Assembly: GCF_000718775.1 (NCBI RefSeq)
Contig: NZ_JOCB01000093.1
Location: forward strand, 43,155-107,154
Length of the DNA: 64,000 nucleotides
Direction: 5' to 3'
DNA from: Streptomyces sp. NRRL S-31
Lineage (GTDB): Bacteria; Actinomycetota; Actinomycetes; Streptomycetales; Streptomycetaceae
Shown here: piece by piece, positions 1-8,756 of the stretch
Layout of the letters: each line of letters begins with the position of its first letter
Numbering within the stretch: the stretch's first letter is position 1
Notes under the pieces: generated by a model
Told to the model about the DNA's origin: nothing
Databases searched by the model: none
Seen by the model: the letters and a program-made list of their open reading frames with translations, nothing else
Translations under genes and position numbers: made by a program

Positions 1-2
1 TG

Positions 3-1148
3 TTGCAGGTGGACTCCATGGCCCGGCACGTCGCCGACCTGGCGCGGCGCGACCGCTCCGTCGTCGGCGTCGTGGGCATGGGACGCGACACCACGGATAC
101 TGAGGACGCCGCGCGGATCCTCAAGGGGGCCGGCCTGCCCGTGGTGAGCACCACCAACTCCGGGAGCTATCTGGCGCGCAATCTGTCGAACTGGTTCGGG
201 CTGGCCGCCACCGACGAGGAGGAGGCGAACGCCCTGTCGGTGCTCGCCCGCCAGCTGTCCGCCCGCGAGGACGGCGCCTCGGCCGTCGTGCTGTCCCGGT
301 CGGTCGGCAGCGAGAAGGACCTCTACACCACCGAACAGGCCAGGGTGGGCAAACACATGCTGGCCGAGGCCCACTTCACCCTGGCGCCCTCCCGGACGTA
401 CCGGCTCAGCGCCGAGGGCGAACCCGAACTGACCGCCCCCATCGGCCGGATCTGCGGGAGCCGGCCCGTGCCGAGGGCCCTCTACTTCGCGGGCCGGGTC
501 GAGGACGTGCCCAACCTGATGTCCCAGCTCGGCTCGACCCCCGGCTGCGCGGGGCGCGGCATCACCGTGTTCACCGGTGACGACCTCACCAAGAGCAACT
601 ACGAGGAGGGCGAGAGCCTGCGCATCCCCGACGAGGTCACCCTCTACCACATAGCCCTCGCTCCGATGGACCTCGCCGCGAAGACGGGTCAGTCGGCGAC
701 GACGGGTTTCTACGGCGAAGCGTACGAAGCCCTCATGCGTCTGCTGCCGCACGGCGCACGGCGGACGGCGCTCGCCGATCCCGCGCGGCCCTGGACCGAC
801 GCGCTGTTCTCGAGCGGTCAGACAGTGCTGTCGTACAGCGCCACGGCCGTGCTGTACCGGGCCGCGCGGAACGGGGACGACCCGCAGACCGCCGCGGAGA
901 CCTGGGCCGACCTGCGCCTGCCCAGCAACAGCAACACCAACCTGCCGGTCGGCACGGTCGGGTTCGCGGACAGCCGGCCCCGCACCGATCAGCGCGGCCA
1001 CGGTTACGAGATCGTGCGGGTGAGCTACGACAGCGGCCGGGTGCGGTCGGTGAACGTGTGCGGCCGGCCCGCGGGCAGCGGGGCACCGCTCACCCCGCCA
1101 CCCGGCCCCGAGGGAGCCGATCCGGACACGGTCTGCCGGCTGGGCTGA
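3..1148 (+). CDS. ABC-type substrate-binding protein, C-terminal part (5' truncated by window edge)
   Basis: The frame is open from the first bases of the window to a TGA at 1146-1148, so this is the C-terminal 381 residues of a longer protein. The visible part looks like the ligand-binding fold of type 1 periplasmic binding proteins (Peripla_BP_6/LivK type). It has alternating hydrophobic strands such as VVGVVGMGRD and GLPVVSTTNSGSYL, a late stretch with GFYGEAYEALMRLL, and a second Cys near the C-terminus (VNVCGRPAG). In Streptomyces such domains also occur at the end of large receptor-like or STAND proteins, so the N-terminal part could be something other than a signal peptide. No transporter permease or ATPase genes are seen downstream in the window. 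The fold call is moderately sure and the ligand is unknown. Confidence 0.6.
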   Translation: MQVDSMARHVADLARRDRSVVGVVGMGRDTTDTEDAARILKGAGLPVVSTTNSGSYLARNLSNWFGLAATDEEEANALSVLARQLSAREDGASAVVLSRSVGSEKDLYTTEQARVGKHMLAEAHFTLAPSRTYRLSAEGEPELTAPIGRICGSRPVPRALYFAGRVEDVPNLMSQLGSTPGCAGRGITVFTGDDLTKSNYEEGESLRIPDEVTLYHIALAPMDLAAKTGQSATTGFYGEAYEALMRLLPHGARRTALADPARPWTDALFSSGQTVLSYSATAVLYRAARNGDDPQTAAETWADLRLPSNSNTNLPVGTVGFADSRPRTDQRGHGYEIVRVSYDSGRVRSVNVCGRPAGSGAPLTPPPGPEGADPDTVCRLG

Positions 1149-1382
1149 GTGACCGCCCGGGGACGGGGGTCCGGGTGAACTCCCGTCCCCGGCAGTCGCC
1201 TTGCCGCAGCCGACCCCCTACCGCGATGCCGGAACGCCCCGGGCGGGACCCCGTCGCGCCGGACGGATGACGGCTGAGTGCATGGTCCTGTTCCGGTGCT
1301 GCACGATGCGGCGACGGGGGATGTGGTCACGGTGCCCGTGGCTCTTCACTGAGAGCACGTCAGGAACGAGAAAGGTTCACTC

Positions 1383-1865
1383 ATGTCCACGTTGACCGTG
1401 TGGAAGTTCGAGTCGCCCGAGAGCGCCCAGCAGGTGGAGGAGGCGTTGCTCGGGTTGCAGAAGCAGGAGCTGATCACCGTGCTCGACGCCGCTACCGTCA
1501 GCTGGCCGGCGGAGGCCAAGAAGCCCAAGACGAGGCAGCTCACGGACCTGGTGGGGGAAGGGGCCCTGTCGGGCAGCTTCTGGGGTCTGCTCTTCGGCCT
1601 GATCTTCCTCATGCCGCTTCTGGGGGCCGCGCTCGGAGCGGCGGCCGGTGCCCTGGGGGGCAAGCTGGCGGACGTCGGCATCGATGACGACTTCATCGAC
1701 TCGGTCAAGGCACAGGTGACCCCCGGCACCTCGGCGCTCTTCCTGCTGTCCCAGGACGAGGTGCTCGACCGGGTGAAGGAGGCGTTCCCCACGCAGCACG
1801 CGGAGCTGATCCGGTCGAACCTCGACCGGGAGCAGGAGGCGCGGCTGCGCGAGGTCTTCGCCTGA
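1383..1865 (+). CDS. DUF1269-type membrane-associated protein
   Basis: The protein has 160 residues and starts at ATG 1383 behind GAAAGG. It has the DUF1269 layout: an N-terminal alpha/beta region (MSTLTVWKFESPESAQQVEE), a central glycine/alanine-rich hydrophobic hairpin at about residues 60-92 (GSFWGLLFGLIFLMPLLGAA), and a C-terminal regulatory-like region ending REVFA. The family is common and widely conserved, but its biochemical function is unknown. It stands alone, and a strong hairpin at 1902-1934 separates it from the convergent GH3 gene. Confidence 0.8.
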   Translation: MSTLTVWKFESPESAQQVEEALLGLQKQELITVLDAATVSWPAEAKKPKTRQLTDLVGEGALSGSFWGLLFGLIFLMPLLGAALGAAAGALGGKLADVGIDDDFIDSVKAQVTPGTSALFLLSQDEVLDRVKEAFPTQHAELIRSNLDREQEARLREVFA

Positions 1866-1901
1866 TCGGGACGGCCTCGCCGAGAGCCCGGCCGAACAGG
1901 C

Positions 1902-1934
1902 CGGGTGAGGCGGGGCGTTTCCCCGCCTCACCCG
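1902..1934. terminator. bidirectional hairpin terminator
   Basis: A perfect 14-bp inverted repeat (arms at 1902-1915 and 1921-1934, loop CGTTT) lies in the short gap between the convergent DUF1269 and GH3 genes. A T tract is lacking, as is usual for actinomycete terminators. It could serve both strands. Confidence 0.75.
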
Positions 1935-1946
1935 CCGCCGGTCCGC

Positions 1947-3176
1947 TCAGCCGCAGCTGAGCAGGCCGGCGGCGGCCTTTGCCGCGAGCACCCGGTGCAC
2001 GCTGTCGGTGACGGTGGCGCGGAACGCGGCGTCGGTCTTCATCCGGGCACCGACCGCCTTGGTCATCGCCGGCAGGATGGACGGCTTCACGGTCAGGAGC
2101 AGGTTGCCGCCCGCCGACAGGAAGTCGACCGCCCGCTGGGCCGGGGTGAAGGACTTCACCGCGACGGCCTGTCCGAGGTCGTCGGAGATGACCACGCCCT
2201 TGAAGCCGAGCTGGGTCCGCAGCAGTTTGCGGATGACCGTGGGAGAGAAGGCCGCGATGTGGTGGGCGTCGATCTTGCTGTACGTGGCCGAGGAGACCAT
2301 GACGAACGGCGCACCGGCCTTGATCCCCGACTTGAACGGCGTGAGGTAGGAACTGGTCGCGGTCGTCACCGAGTCGACGACGTTCGCCGTGGTGTCGGTG
2401 TTGCCGGTCACCCGGCCCAGCCCGGGGAAGTGCTTGAGCGTGGTCATCACGTGGGCCTGCTTGAACCCGGCGGCGAACGCCCCGCTGTGCGAGGCGACGG
2501 TGTCGGGAGTGTGGCCGTACTCGCGGTAGTAGCGCCCGATGGGCCCGTTGCGCGTGCCGAGGCTCGCCGGCACCACGTCCGCGACGGGGGCCAGGTTCAG
2601 GTCCACCCCGGCGGACTTCAGCTGGCCCGCCCAGCCCGCGGCCCGGCTGCGCAGGGTCGACGTAGACCAGCTGCCCTGGGTCAGGGCGGTCGGGATGGTC
2701 GAGAAGCCGGGTCCGCTGAGCACCTGCACCTGACCGCCCTCCTGGTCCGTGGCGACCAGGAGGCCCACTTTGCGGCCGGCGACCGTGTCGGCCTGGCCGC
2801 GGAAGCCGTCCACCACCTTGCGCGTGGCCTTGGTGCCGGTGCTGCTGCGCCCGGTCAGCATGACGGAGCCGACATGCTGGTCACGGAGCGTGCGCAGGTC
2901 GGTGGCGCTGGGCTTGGTCGCGGACACGCCGCCCATGAAGAGCTGTCCTATGCGCTGCGCCTGGGTCATGCCGTTGTACACGCGGTCGGCACAGCTGGTG
3001 GCGGTCGCGACGGAGGCGGACGGCGTCGCGCTCGCGCTGGGCACCGGCTCCGCGGTCCGCGCGTGTGCGGCCGGCTCTCCGCAGCCGACCACGGCCAGGA
3101 TCATGCCGACGAGCGGGGCACCGGCGCGCAGGGCCGTCGTACGGCCCCTTCCGCGGTGGCGAGGGCGTGCTGTCAT
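1947..3176 (-). CDS. glycoside hydrolase family 3 lipoprotein (beta-N-acetylhexosaminidase-like)
   Basis: The protein has 409 residues. The start ATG at 3176 was chosen because CAGGAG lies just upstream and because it places a lipoprotein signal correctly: Arg-rich n-region, hydrophobic h-region, and lipobox AVVGC with Cys at residue 32. A Pro/Ser/Ala-rich spacer follows. The GH3 N-terminal barrel shows KHFPGLGRVTGNTDT (the family KHFPG motif) and VISDDL, whose Asp is the expected nucleophile. The length fits single-domain NagZ-like enzymes without the C-terminal GH3 domain. By family it would hydrolyse N-acetylglucosaminides (peptidoglycan or chitin fragments) at the outer face of the membrane. 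The exact substrate is not visible. Confidence 0.85.
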   Translation of the reverse strand: MTARPRHRGRGRTTALRAGAPLVGMILAVVGCGEPAAHARTAEPVPSASATPSASVATATSCADRVYNGMTQAQRIGQLFMGGVSATKPSATDLRTLRDQHVGSVMLTGRSSTGTKATRKVVDGFRGQADTVAGRKVGLLVATDQEGGQVQVLSGPGFSTIPTALTQGSWSTSTLRSRAAGWAGQLKSAGVDLNLAPVADVVPASLGTRNGPIGRYYREYGHTPDTVASHSGAFAAGFKQAHVMTTLKHFPGLGRVTGNTDTTANVVDSVTTATSSYLTPFKSGIKAGAPFVMVSSATYSKIDAHHIAAFSPTVIRKLLRTQLGFKGVVISDDLGQAVAVKSFTPAQRAVDFLSAGGNLLLTVKPSILPAMTKAVGARMKTDAAFRATVTDSVHRVLAAKAAAGLLSCG

Positions 3177-3650
3177 GGAGGGCGCTCCTGTCTCGGAAGT
3201 GTCTGTCCCGGGGTCTGGGCCGCGGAGGGACTGCGGTACGGTCACCCGCCGCTGTACGGCCACCGTGGAGTGAGCCGGCCCGCCCCGTCCCACACGCTAC
3301 GCCGCGCCGTACGGCTGTGCGCGCTACGTGCGGGAGGACGAACCCCCCACGTGCGTCGACCTGGAGACGAACCCGCCCCGACTCCGGGCGTCACCGGAAG
3401 GGCGGAACGCGAGACGGCCCGCTCGCGTGGGTGGGGTTCCGCCCGCTCACGGCGGGCACGGCACGGTCGCGAGTGCGCCGCCCTCCGGACCGGCGGCGGC
3501 CCACCCGAGGCCGGTGCCCGGCGGGTGCGCCCAACTCACGGTCACCGAGTTCGAACGCCTGTACGTCCTCCCGGGAACCCGGACCCCGGCGGCCCCCGCA
3601 GCCGGCGCGGGATCCCGCGACGCGGCCCGGGGGAGCGCCCGGGCGGGCGG

Positions 3651-4895
3651 TCAGGCGGTGGCGGGCTCCGCCGCCTTGGCGGCCGGGGGAGCGGAGGCCA
3701 CCACCCGGGTCGGGCGGGGCGGCGTACGGCGGTCCACGCGCAGCGCGACCGCGGCGAGGGCGATCGCGGTGACCGTCATGGCGGCGCCCGCCCAGGCGGT
3801 GGCGGAGAAGCCCAGGCCCGCGTCGATGACGGTGCCGCCCAGCCACGGGCCGCCGGTGTTGCCGAGGTTGAAGGCGGCCGTGGTGGTGGCCCCGGCCAGG
3901 GTCGGGGCGGCGCCGGCCACGTTGAACATGCGGGCGTTGAGGGCCGGGGCGGTGAAGAAGGCCGAGACGCCGAGCAGGAAGGACAGGGCGATGGCCACCG
4001 CCACCGTCCCGGCGAGCAGGGCGAGGGCGGCCAGGAAGACCGTCGAGGCGGTGATGCCCCAGATCATCACGCCGAACAGGTGCGCGTCGGCGACCCGGCC
4101 GCCGATGGTGGTGCCGATCAGCGCGCCGATGCCGAAGAGGCCGAGGATCCAGGGGACCCACTTCGAGTCCAGTCCGGCCACGTCCGTGAGCAGCGGCGAC
4201 AGATAGCTGAAGGCGCAGAAGACACCGCCGGCGGCCAGCGCCGTGATGCCGATGGCGAGCCACACCTGACGGTCGCCGTAGATGCGCAGCTCGCGGCGGA
4301 GTGTCGGCCGCTCCGCGGGCAGCGGGATCGGGGGGATCAGCGCCAGGATGCCGACGAGGGCGACGGCGGAGGCCGCGCCGACCGACCAGAACGCCGAGCG
4401 CCAGCCCAGGTGCTCGCCGAGGAAGGCGCCGGCCGGGACGCCGAGGACGTTGGCGATGGACAGTCCGCCGATCATGACGGCCATCGCGCGGGCCCGCTGG
4501 TCCTTGTCGACCATGGCGATGGCGACGGCCGCCCCGACCGCCCAGAAGCCGGCGCACGCGAGGGCCGAGACGACGCGCGAGGCGAAGAGGAGCGCGTAGG
4601 AGGGGGCGAGCGCGCCCGCGACCTGTCCGAGGCCGAAGAGGCCGATCAGGGCGATCAGGGTGGCGCGGCGGGGCAGCCGGAGAGTGCCCACGGCCAGCAG
4701 CGGCGCCCCGACGACCATGCCGATCGCGAAGGCGGATATCAGCAGGCCCGCCCGCGGGATGCTGACGTCCATGTCCTCGGCGATGGGCCGCAACAGCCCG
4801 GAGAGCATGAATTCGCTGGTTCCGAGTGCGAAGACGGACAGTCCGAGGATGTAGACGGCTACGGGCATGCGGGGGCGAGGGATATGTGCGGGCAT
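3651..4895 (-). CDS. MFS drug efflux transporter, Cmx/CmrA (DHA1) type
   Basis: The protein has about 414 residues and twelve hydrophobic segments. It resembles the actinobacterial Cmx/CmrA chloramphenicol exporters from its start: a first helix carrying ALGTSEFMLSGLL, then RAGLLISAFAIGMVVGAPLL, and the domain-2 style region LRLPRRATLIALIGLFG. By family it is a proton antiporter for small drugs, and the substrate here is unproven. Three starts are possible. ATG 4895 was used; ATG 4868 begins MPVAVYILGL and fits the family N-terminus best; ATG 4928 has GGAGG only three bases away. The gene is transcribed away from the PKS operon end and might export its product, but nothing links them beyond proximity. 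Confidence 0.85.
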   Translation of the reverse strand: MPAHIPRPRMPVAVYILGLSVFALGTSEFMLSGLLRPIAEDMDVSIPRAGLLISAFAIGMVVGAPLLAVGTLRLPRRATLIALIGLFGLGQVAGALAPSYALLFASRVVSALACAGFWAVGAAVAIAMVDKDQRARAMAVMIGGLSIANVLGVPAGAFLGEHLGWRSAFWSVGAASAVALVGILALIPPIPLPAERPTLRRELRIYGDRQVWLAIGITALAAGGVFCAFSYLSPLLTDVAGLDSKWVPWILGLFGIGALIGTTIGGRVADAHLFGVMIWGITASTVFLAALALLAGTVAVAIALSFLLGVSAFFTAPALNARMFNVAGAAPTLAGATTTAAFNLGNTGGPWLGGTVIDAGLGFSATAWAGAAMTVTAIALAAVALRVDRRTPPRPTRVVASAPPAAKAAEPATA

Positions 4896-4979
4896 AACAC
4901 TCGTCAACCCGCTCGGACCCGGTCGCATTCCCCTCCGGATGTGTCGTCTCTGTGACATGTGACGTCCGCCGGAACGCGA

Positions 4980-5012
4980 ACACCCCGCCTCCGGGAATCC
5001 GGGGCGGGGTGT
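4980..5012 (-). terminator. hairpin terminator downstream of the PKS operon
   Basis: A perfect 10-bp stem (arms 4980-4989 and 5003-5012) has a 13-nt loop that can itself pair. It lies 110 bp past the stop of the last operon gene (5122) and before the next minus-strand gene. It is placed as the operon terminator by position. Confidence 0.6.
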
Positions 5013-5121
5013 CGGGTGGAGCGCCGGGCAGGCCTTGCACCTGCATTTCCCCGCAGGAAGCGGGGCGTCTTTCCTTGGACCACCAACGCACTGCGTCCGG
5101 GCCGGTGTTCCGGCGCCGGCG

Positions 5122-6198
5122 TCACCGGTGCTGGTCGAGGAAGTCGACGATGTGGCCGAACACGTCGAGGGCGGCGCCGCGGCCGATGAACGGGTCGACG
5201 TGTCCGTAGGAGGGTATTTCCAGGTAGCGGACGTCCAGCCGAGGGTGGCGCTTGGACAGCACGTCGTGGCACAACTCGTTGGAGTCCTGCCAGATCCTGT
5301 TCTTGCTGCCGGACATCAGCAGCACCGGGCAGTCGATCCGGTCGGCGTGGTCCACCGCGTTGTCGGGCAGCGGGTCGTACCGGTGGTCGTCGGTGTTCCA
5401 CCGCACCACCGCGTGCGCCATCTCCATCCGGCGGATGTGCGGGAGCACCCAGGTCGGCACCGAACCGAACAACTCGGCCAGCCGGTCGTGCGTGCGGGCG
5501 TCCAGATTGTCGTGCTCGAACAGCGAACCGCCCGAGCCCCACGAGGAGTTGTGCAGCATCTGGCAGTTGGGGTCGGGGCACTCGGCGCCGAGGGAGGCCA
5601 GCGCGAAGACCGGGGTGTACTTCGACCGCAGCCCGACCTTCCTGATGTCGACGGGCAGATGGGTGAAGCGCGACCGGATCAGCTCACCGGCGAAATGGAA
5701 CCGCGTCCGCACCGGCCACGACATCTTCGGCGTCAGGAACACGCCCTGCGCGACCACCCCGGCGAGTTCCGGCACCAGCCCGGCGGCCATGCTCATGGAC
5801 AACGACAGCGCCCCCATGCAGTGCGCCACCACGAACAGCCGCCGGGAACCGGTGCGCGAGCGGATGTAGCGCACCGCCTCGGGAATGTCGTACAGCGCGA
5901 CGTCGTCGTAGCTGTAGCGGACCCGGCCCTCGTTGTGCGGCAACCGGCAGCTTCCGCGCCAGTCCAGCAACCACGGCTCGTAGCCCGCGTCCAGCAGCAC
6001 CTCGACGAGGTTGCGCGTCTCCGGCAGGACGAACATGTCCGCGGATGCGGTGTGTCCGTGCAGCAGCAGGACGGCCGGTCGGGCCCGGTCGTCGCGGGTG
6101 ATCCGGCACAGCCCGAGTTCCGTGCCGTCACCCGCGGTGAACGGGATGTCCTCGATCACTGCGTCATCCAGTCGGGCATCCAGCCGCCGAAGCGTCAC
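5122..6198 (-). CDS. alpha/beta hydrolase with Cys nucleophile elbow, PKS operon gene 3
   Basis: The protein has 358 residues. The start is GTG 6198, overlapping the upstream stop as GTGA and preceded by GGGAGAGG; the longer frame would overlap the previous gene by 120 nt and is rejected. Alpha/beta-hydrolase features are the oxyanion-region LLLHGHTASADMF, the WLLDWRGS strand-turn, and the nucleophile elbow FVVAHCMGA. The expected Ser is Cys127, giving HCMG in place of GxSxG. A late SYGHVD supplies the candidate His. The segment running from HGHTASADMF to HCMG resembles the hydrolase part of large GMC-oxidoreductase/hydrolase fusions. Here it follows an ACP-reductase protein that carries the region usually lying before that hydrolase. 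Its role in product release, editing or transfer is inferred from the operon. Confidence 0.85.
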   Translation of the reverse strand: MTLRRLDARLDDAVIEDIPFTAGDGTELGLCRITRDDRARPAVLLLHGHTASADMFVLPETRNLVEVLLDAGYEPWLLDWRGSCRLPHNEGRVRYSYDDVALYDIPEAVRYIRSRTGSRRLFVVAHCMGALSLSMSMAAGLVPELAGVVAQGVFLTPKMSWPVRTRFHFAGELIRSRFTHLPVDIRKVGLRSKYTPVFALASLGAECPDPNCQMLHNSSWGSGGSLFEHDNLDARTHDRLAELFGSVPTWVLPHIRRMEMAHAVVRWNTDDHRYDPLPDNAVDHADRIDCPVLLMSGSKNRIWQDSNELCHDVLSKRHPRLDVRYLEIPSYGHVDPFIGRGAALDVFGHIVDFLDQHR

Positions 6199-8756
6199 CG
6201 CGGCCACCTCTCCCTGCTCTTGATCCGCTTGCGGTCCTGGGCGCGGTCGCCGTCGGTCTGCCGGTCGATCGCGTCCCGGCGCAGGTCCAGCACGTCCGCG
6301 GCGGCACGCAGCCACGGCTCGGCCAGCCCCTTGAACATCTCAGGTACGAACCAGGCCAGCCACGTCGCCTTCGCGATCCGCTGTTCCTGGAGGGACAGGT
6401 CCGGATTGACCCGGATACCGTCCACCTGCTCCCGCAGATAGCTCTTGGACCGCACCTTGACCCGGCCGGCGAACAGGGCCGGTTCGCCGTCCCTGCCCAG
6501 CTCTATGCTCAGGGTCCGCGCCTGTTTCCACAGGTCGTGGTGGGGACGGGCGGTCTTCCAGCCGTCCAGCCACCACAGCCGGCCCTCGCGGTCGCGCAGC
6601 CGCAGCCGGTAGTGCAGCAACGGATGGGACTCGCCGTACGGCACCGGCATCCCGTCGTCGGGGCGGATGTCGATCTCGCCGAACTCCACGGTCATCGGCC
6701 GCTCGTGCACCTGAGGGCAGACCAGTTCGCCGCGGAGGATGTCGATGGTGTGCCCGCGCTTCTTGGTGAGCTGGTACATGCTCGCGATCGACAGCGTCAT
6801 CCGCAACTGGCAGGGGGCGTCCTGCACCCCGCCGACCGGGCCCAGTTTCCCGCGCATGGTCTCGGGGAACCACAGCAGCGGCGGATCGGCGCGGCTGGGC
6901 AGCACGATCAGGCCGTCCCGGGCCAGCCGCTCGTAGTTCTTCAGGCCCGCCGCCGCGTCGTAGCGGAACGGGGCCGGCAGGTCGTGCCGGGCGGCGAACC
7001 GCTCGGTGCGCTCGCCGCGGGCGGGCGGTCCGAGCAGGGTCGCCTCGCACAGCTTCACCGCGGTCGGGCTGCGCATGACGCGTGCCAGGAAGTCCAGTTG
7101 CGGGATGGGATCGGCCTCCCAGCGGGCCAGGAAGTCCGCCCGCCACTCGTCCCACTCCAGCACCTTCATGTTCATCCCGGACAACCGCATGTCACGCAGG
7201 AGTTCGGGCAGGGTGTTGGGCCGGCCGGCGAGGTTGTAGTTCAGGCCCCAGGCGCTGGGGTCGTACACGATCGCCGCGGAGATCCGGCTCACCCAGTCCA
7301 CCGCGGAGAAGTTGAAGCTCCGGAAGGCCGGGACGGTGCGGTAGCGGAAGAACGCCGCGTTGAAACCGCAGCTGAGGTCCCGCGCGTTGTAGGCGCCGGT
7401 CTGGGTGTGCCCGGCGATGCCGCCCGGGCGCAGCAGCGTCACGGTCAGGCCGTGCTCCCGCGCGCGCCGCAACACCGCCTCGGCCGCCCACTTCGACTTG
7501 TCGTACCCGGCGACCAGCCCGTCGATGTGCGCGACCGGGTCGTCCTCACCCATCGCGGCGATGCCGATCTCGTTGAACACCGCGATCGACGAGACGTGGT
7601 GCAGCGGCTTCGGCGGGCCGGTCATCGCCAGTTCCGCCAGGGTCAGCGGGCCCAGCACGTTGGTGGCGCGCAGCGAGGGGTAACCCCGCAGGAAGTCCAC
7701 CGCCGCGGCCACGTTGACGATCGCGTCCACGCCCCCGGCCAGTGCGTCCCAGCGGTCCTCGGTCAGGCCCAGCCGTGCTTCCCGGACGTCCCCGGGGAGT
7801 ACGGTGATCCGGCGGCGGAGTTCACCCGTCCAGGGCAGGTCGAACTTGGCCAGCGACTTGGCGAGGTGCTCCTCGGCGGCCTTGTCGTCCTCGCCGCGCA
7901 CCAGGCAGACCACGTGTGCGTCGCCGTAGCGCAGCAGGTCGAACAGCAGGTGGCTGCCGAGGAACCCGGTGGCGCCGGTCAGCAGGATGCGCCGGGGAGC
8001 CCGCCGCGGCGGCTCCGGGCGGAACGGCAGGCGGTCCGCGCCGGCCAGGTCCGCCGCGATCATGGCCAGTTCCTCGTCCGGCGGGGAGCCCGGCAGCAGT
8101 CGGCCGGGCGCGGACGGTACCAGGTCCGTGCCGGTCCCGACGGTCTGGCCGGTCCCGGCGGTCTCCGCGCTCGCGACGGCCTGGCTGGTTGCCTGACTGG
8201 TCGTCTGACTGGTTGTGCTGCTGGTCGCGGCGGTCTGGGCGGGTGCGACGGTCTGGCCGGTGGCGCGCAGCCAGCGTTCGGCCAGCCGCCGGGGCCGGCC
8301 GTCCGCGAACACGTCGTCCAGGCTGATTTGGACGCCCAGTTCCCGGTCGAGCACGGCGACCAGCCGCACCGCGCTCACCGACGAGGCGCCGGCGTCGAAG
8401 AAGTCCGTCTCCACGTCGATGGTGCGGTCGTCGAGGAAACGGGACGCGGCGGCGGCGATGGCCGAGGCCAGCCTCGGCAGGTCCCATGGCCGGTCATCCG
8501 TACCGGTGTTCACCGGATGCGCCGGATCGGACGCACTGGACGCACTGGATGTACTGGAAGTGCTGGACGTATTGGATGCAGCGGAAGTGCTGGACGTACT
8601 GGATGTATCGGAGGGATTGGACGCCCGCGTCCGCAGTCCGGCGAGCAGGTCGGCCACCGCCGCCGGCCCCGTCAGGCCGTTCTCCAGCGCCTCGCCCTCG
8701 CGCCGGCGGTCCATCCCCGGGGCGCGCGCCGTGGCCGTGCCGTCCCGTTCATCCAT
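6195..8756 (-). CDS. ACP-thioester reductase fusion with GMC-associated C-terminal domain, PKS operon gene 2
   Basis: The protein has 853 residues. The start ATG 8756 overlaps the PKS stop by 8 nt and has AGGAGG seven bases upstream. Order: a Ser/Thr-rich low-complexity stretch (about 40-75); an acyl carrier domain with [15 protein letters not shown] near residue 120 (a Ser replaces the usual Asp before the phosphopantetheine Ser); a Gln/Thr/Ser linker; then an extended SDR thioester reductase with [11 protein letters not shown] near 260 and YDKSK as the YxxxK pair. A further domain lies at about 620-820, containing [31 protein letters not shown] and [15 protein letters not shown]. It resembles the segment joining GMC oxidoreductases to alpha/beta hydrolases in fusion enzymes. 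By family the reductase releases ACP-bound chains as aldehyde or alcohol using NAD(P)H. Confidence 0.85.
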   Translation of the reverse strand: MDERDGTATARAPGMDRRREGEALENGLTGPAAVADLLAGLRTRASNPSDTSSTSSTSAASNTSSTSSTSSASSASDPAHPVNTGTDDRPWDLPRLASAIAAAASRFLDDRTIDVETDFFDAGASSVSAVRLVAVLDRELGVQISLDDVFADGRPRRLAERWLRATGQTVAPAQTAATSSTTSQTTSQATSQAVASAETAGTGQTVGTGTDLVPSAPGRLLPGSPPDEELAMIAADLAGADRLPFRPEPPRRAPRRILLTGATGFLGSHLLFDLLRYGDAHVVCLVRGEDDKAAEEHLAKSLAKFDLPWTGELRRRITVLPGDVREARLGLTEDRWDALAGGVDAIVNVAAAVDFLRGYPSLRATNVLGPLTLAELAMTGPPKPLHHVSSIAVFNEIGIAAMGEDDPVAHIDGLVAGYDKSKWAAEAVLRRAREHGLTVTLLRPGGIAGHTQTGAYNARDLSCGFNAAFFRYRTVPAFRSFNFSAVDWVSRISAAIVYDPSAWGLNYNLAGRPNTLPELLRDMRLSGMNMKVLEWDEWRADFLARWEADPIPQLDFLARVMRSPTAVKLCEATLLGPPARGERTERFAARHDLPAPFRYDAAAGLKNYERLARDGLIVLPSRADPPLLWFPETMRGKLGPVGGVQDAPCQLRMTLSIASMYQLTKKRGHTIDILRGELVCPQVHERPMTVEFGEIDIRPDDGMPVPYGESHPLLHYRLRLRDREGRLWWLDGWKTARPHHDLWKQARTLSIELGRDGEPALFAGRVKVRSKSYLREQVDGIRVNPDLSLQEQRIAKATWLAWFVPEMFKGLAEPWLRAAADVLDLRRDAIDRQTDGDRAQDRKRIKSRERWPR

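Noticed and set aside
1905..4955. 1016-codon plus-strand frame opposite the GH3 and MFS genes
   Set aside because: It spans two minus-strand genes and their gap, which no single real gene would do.
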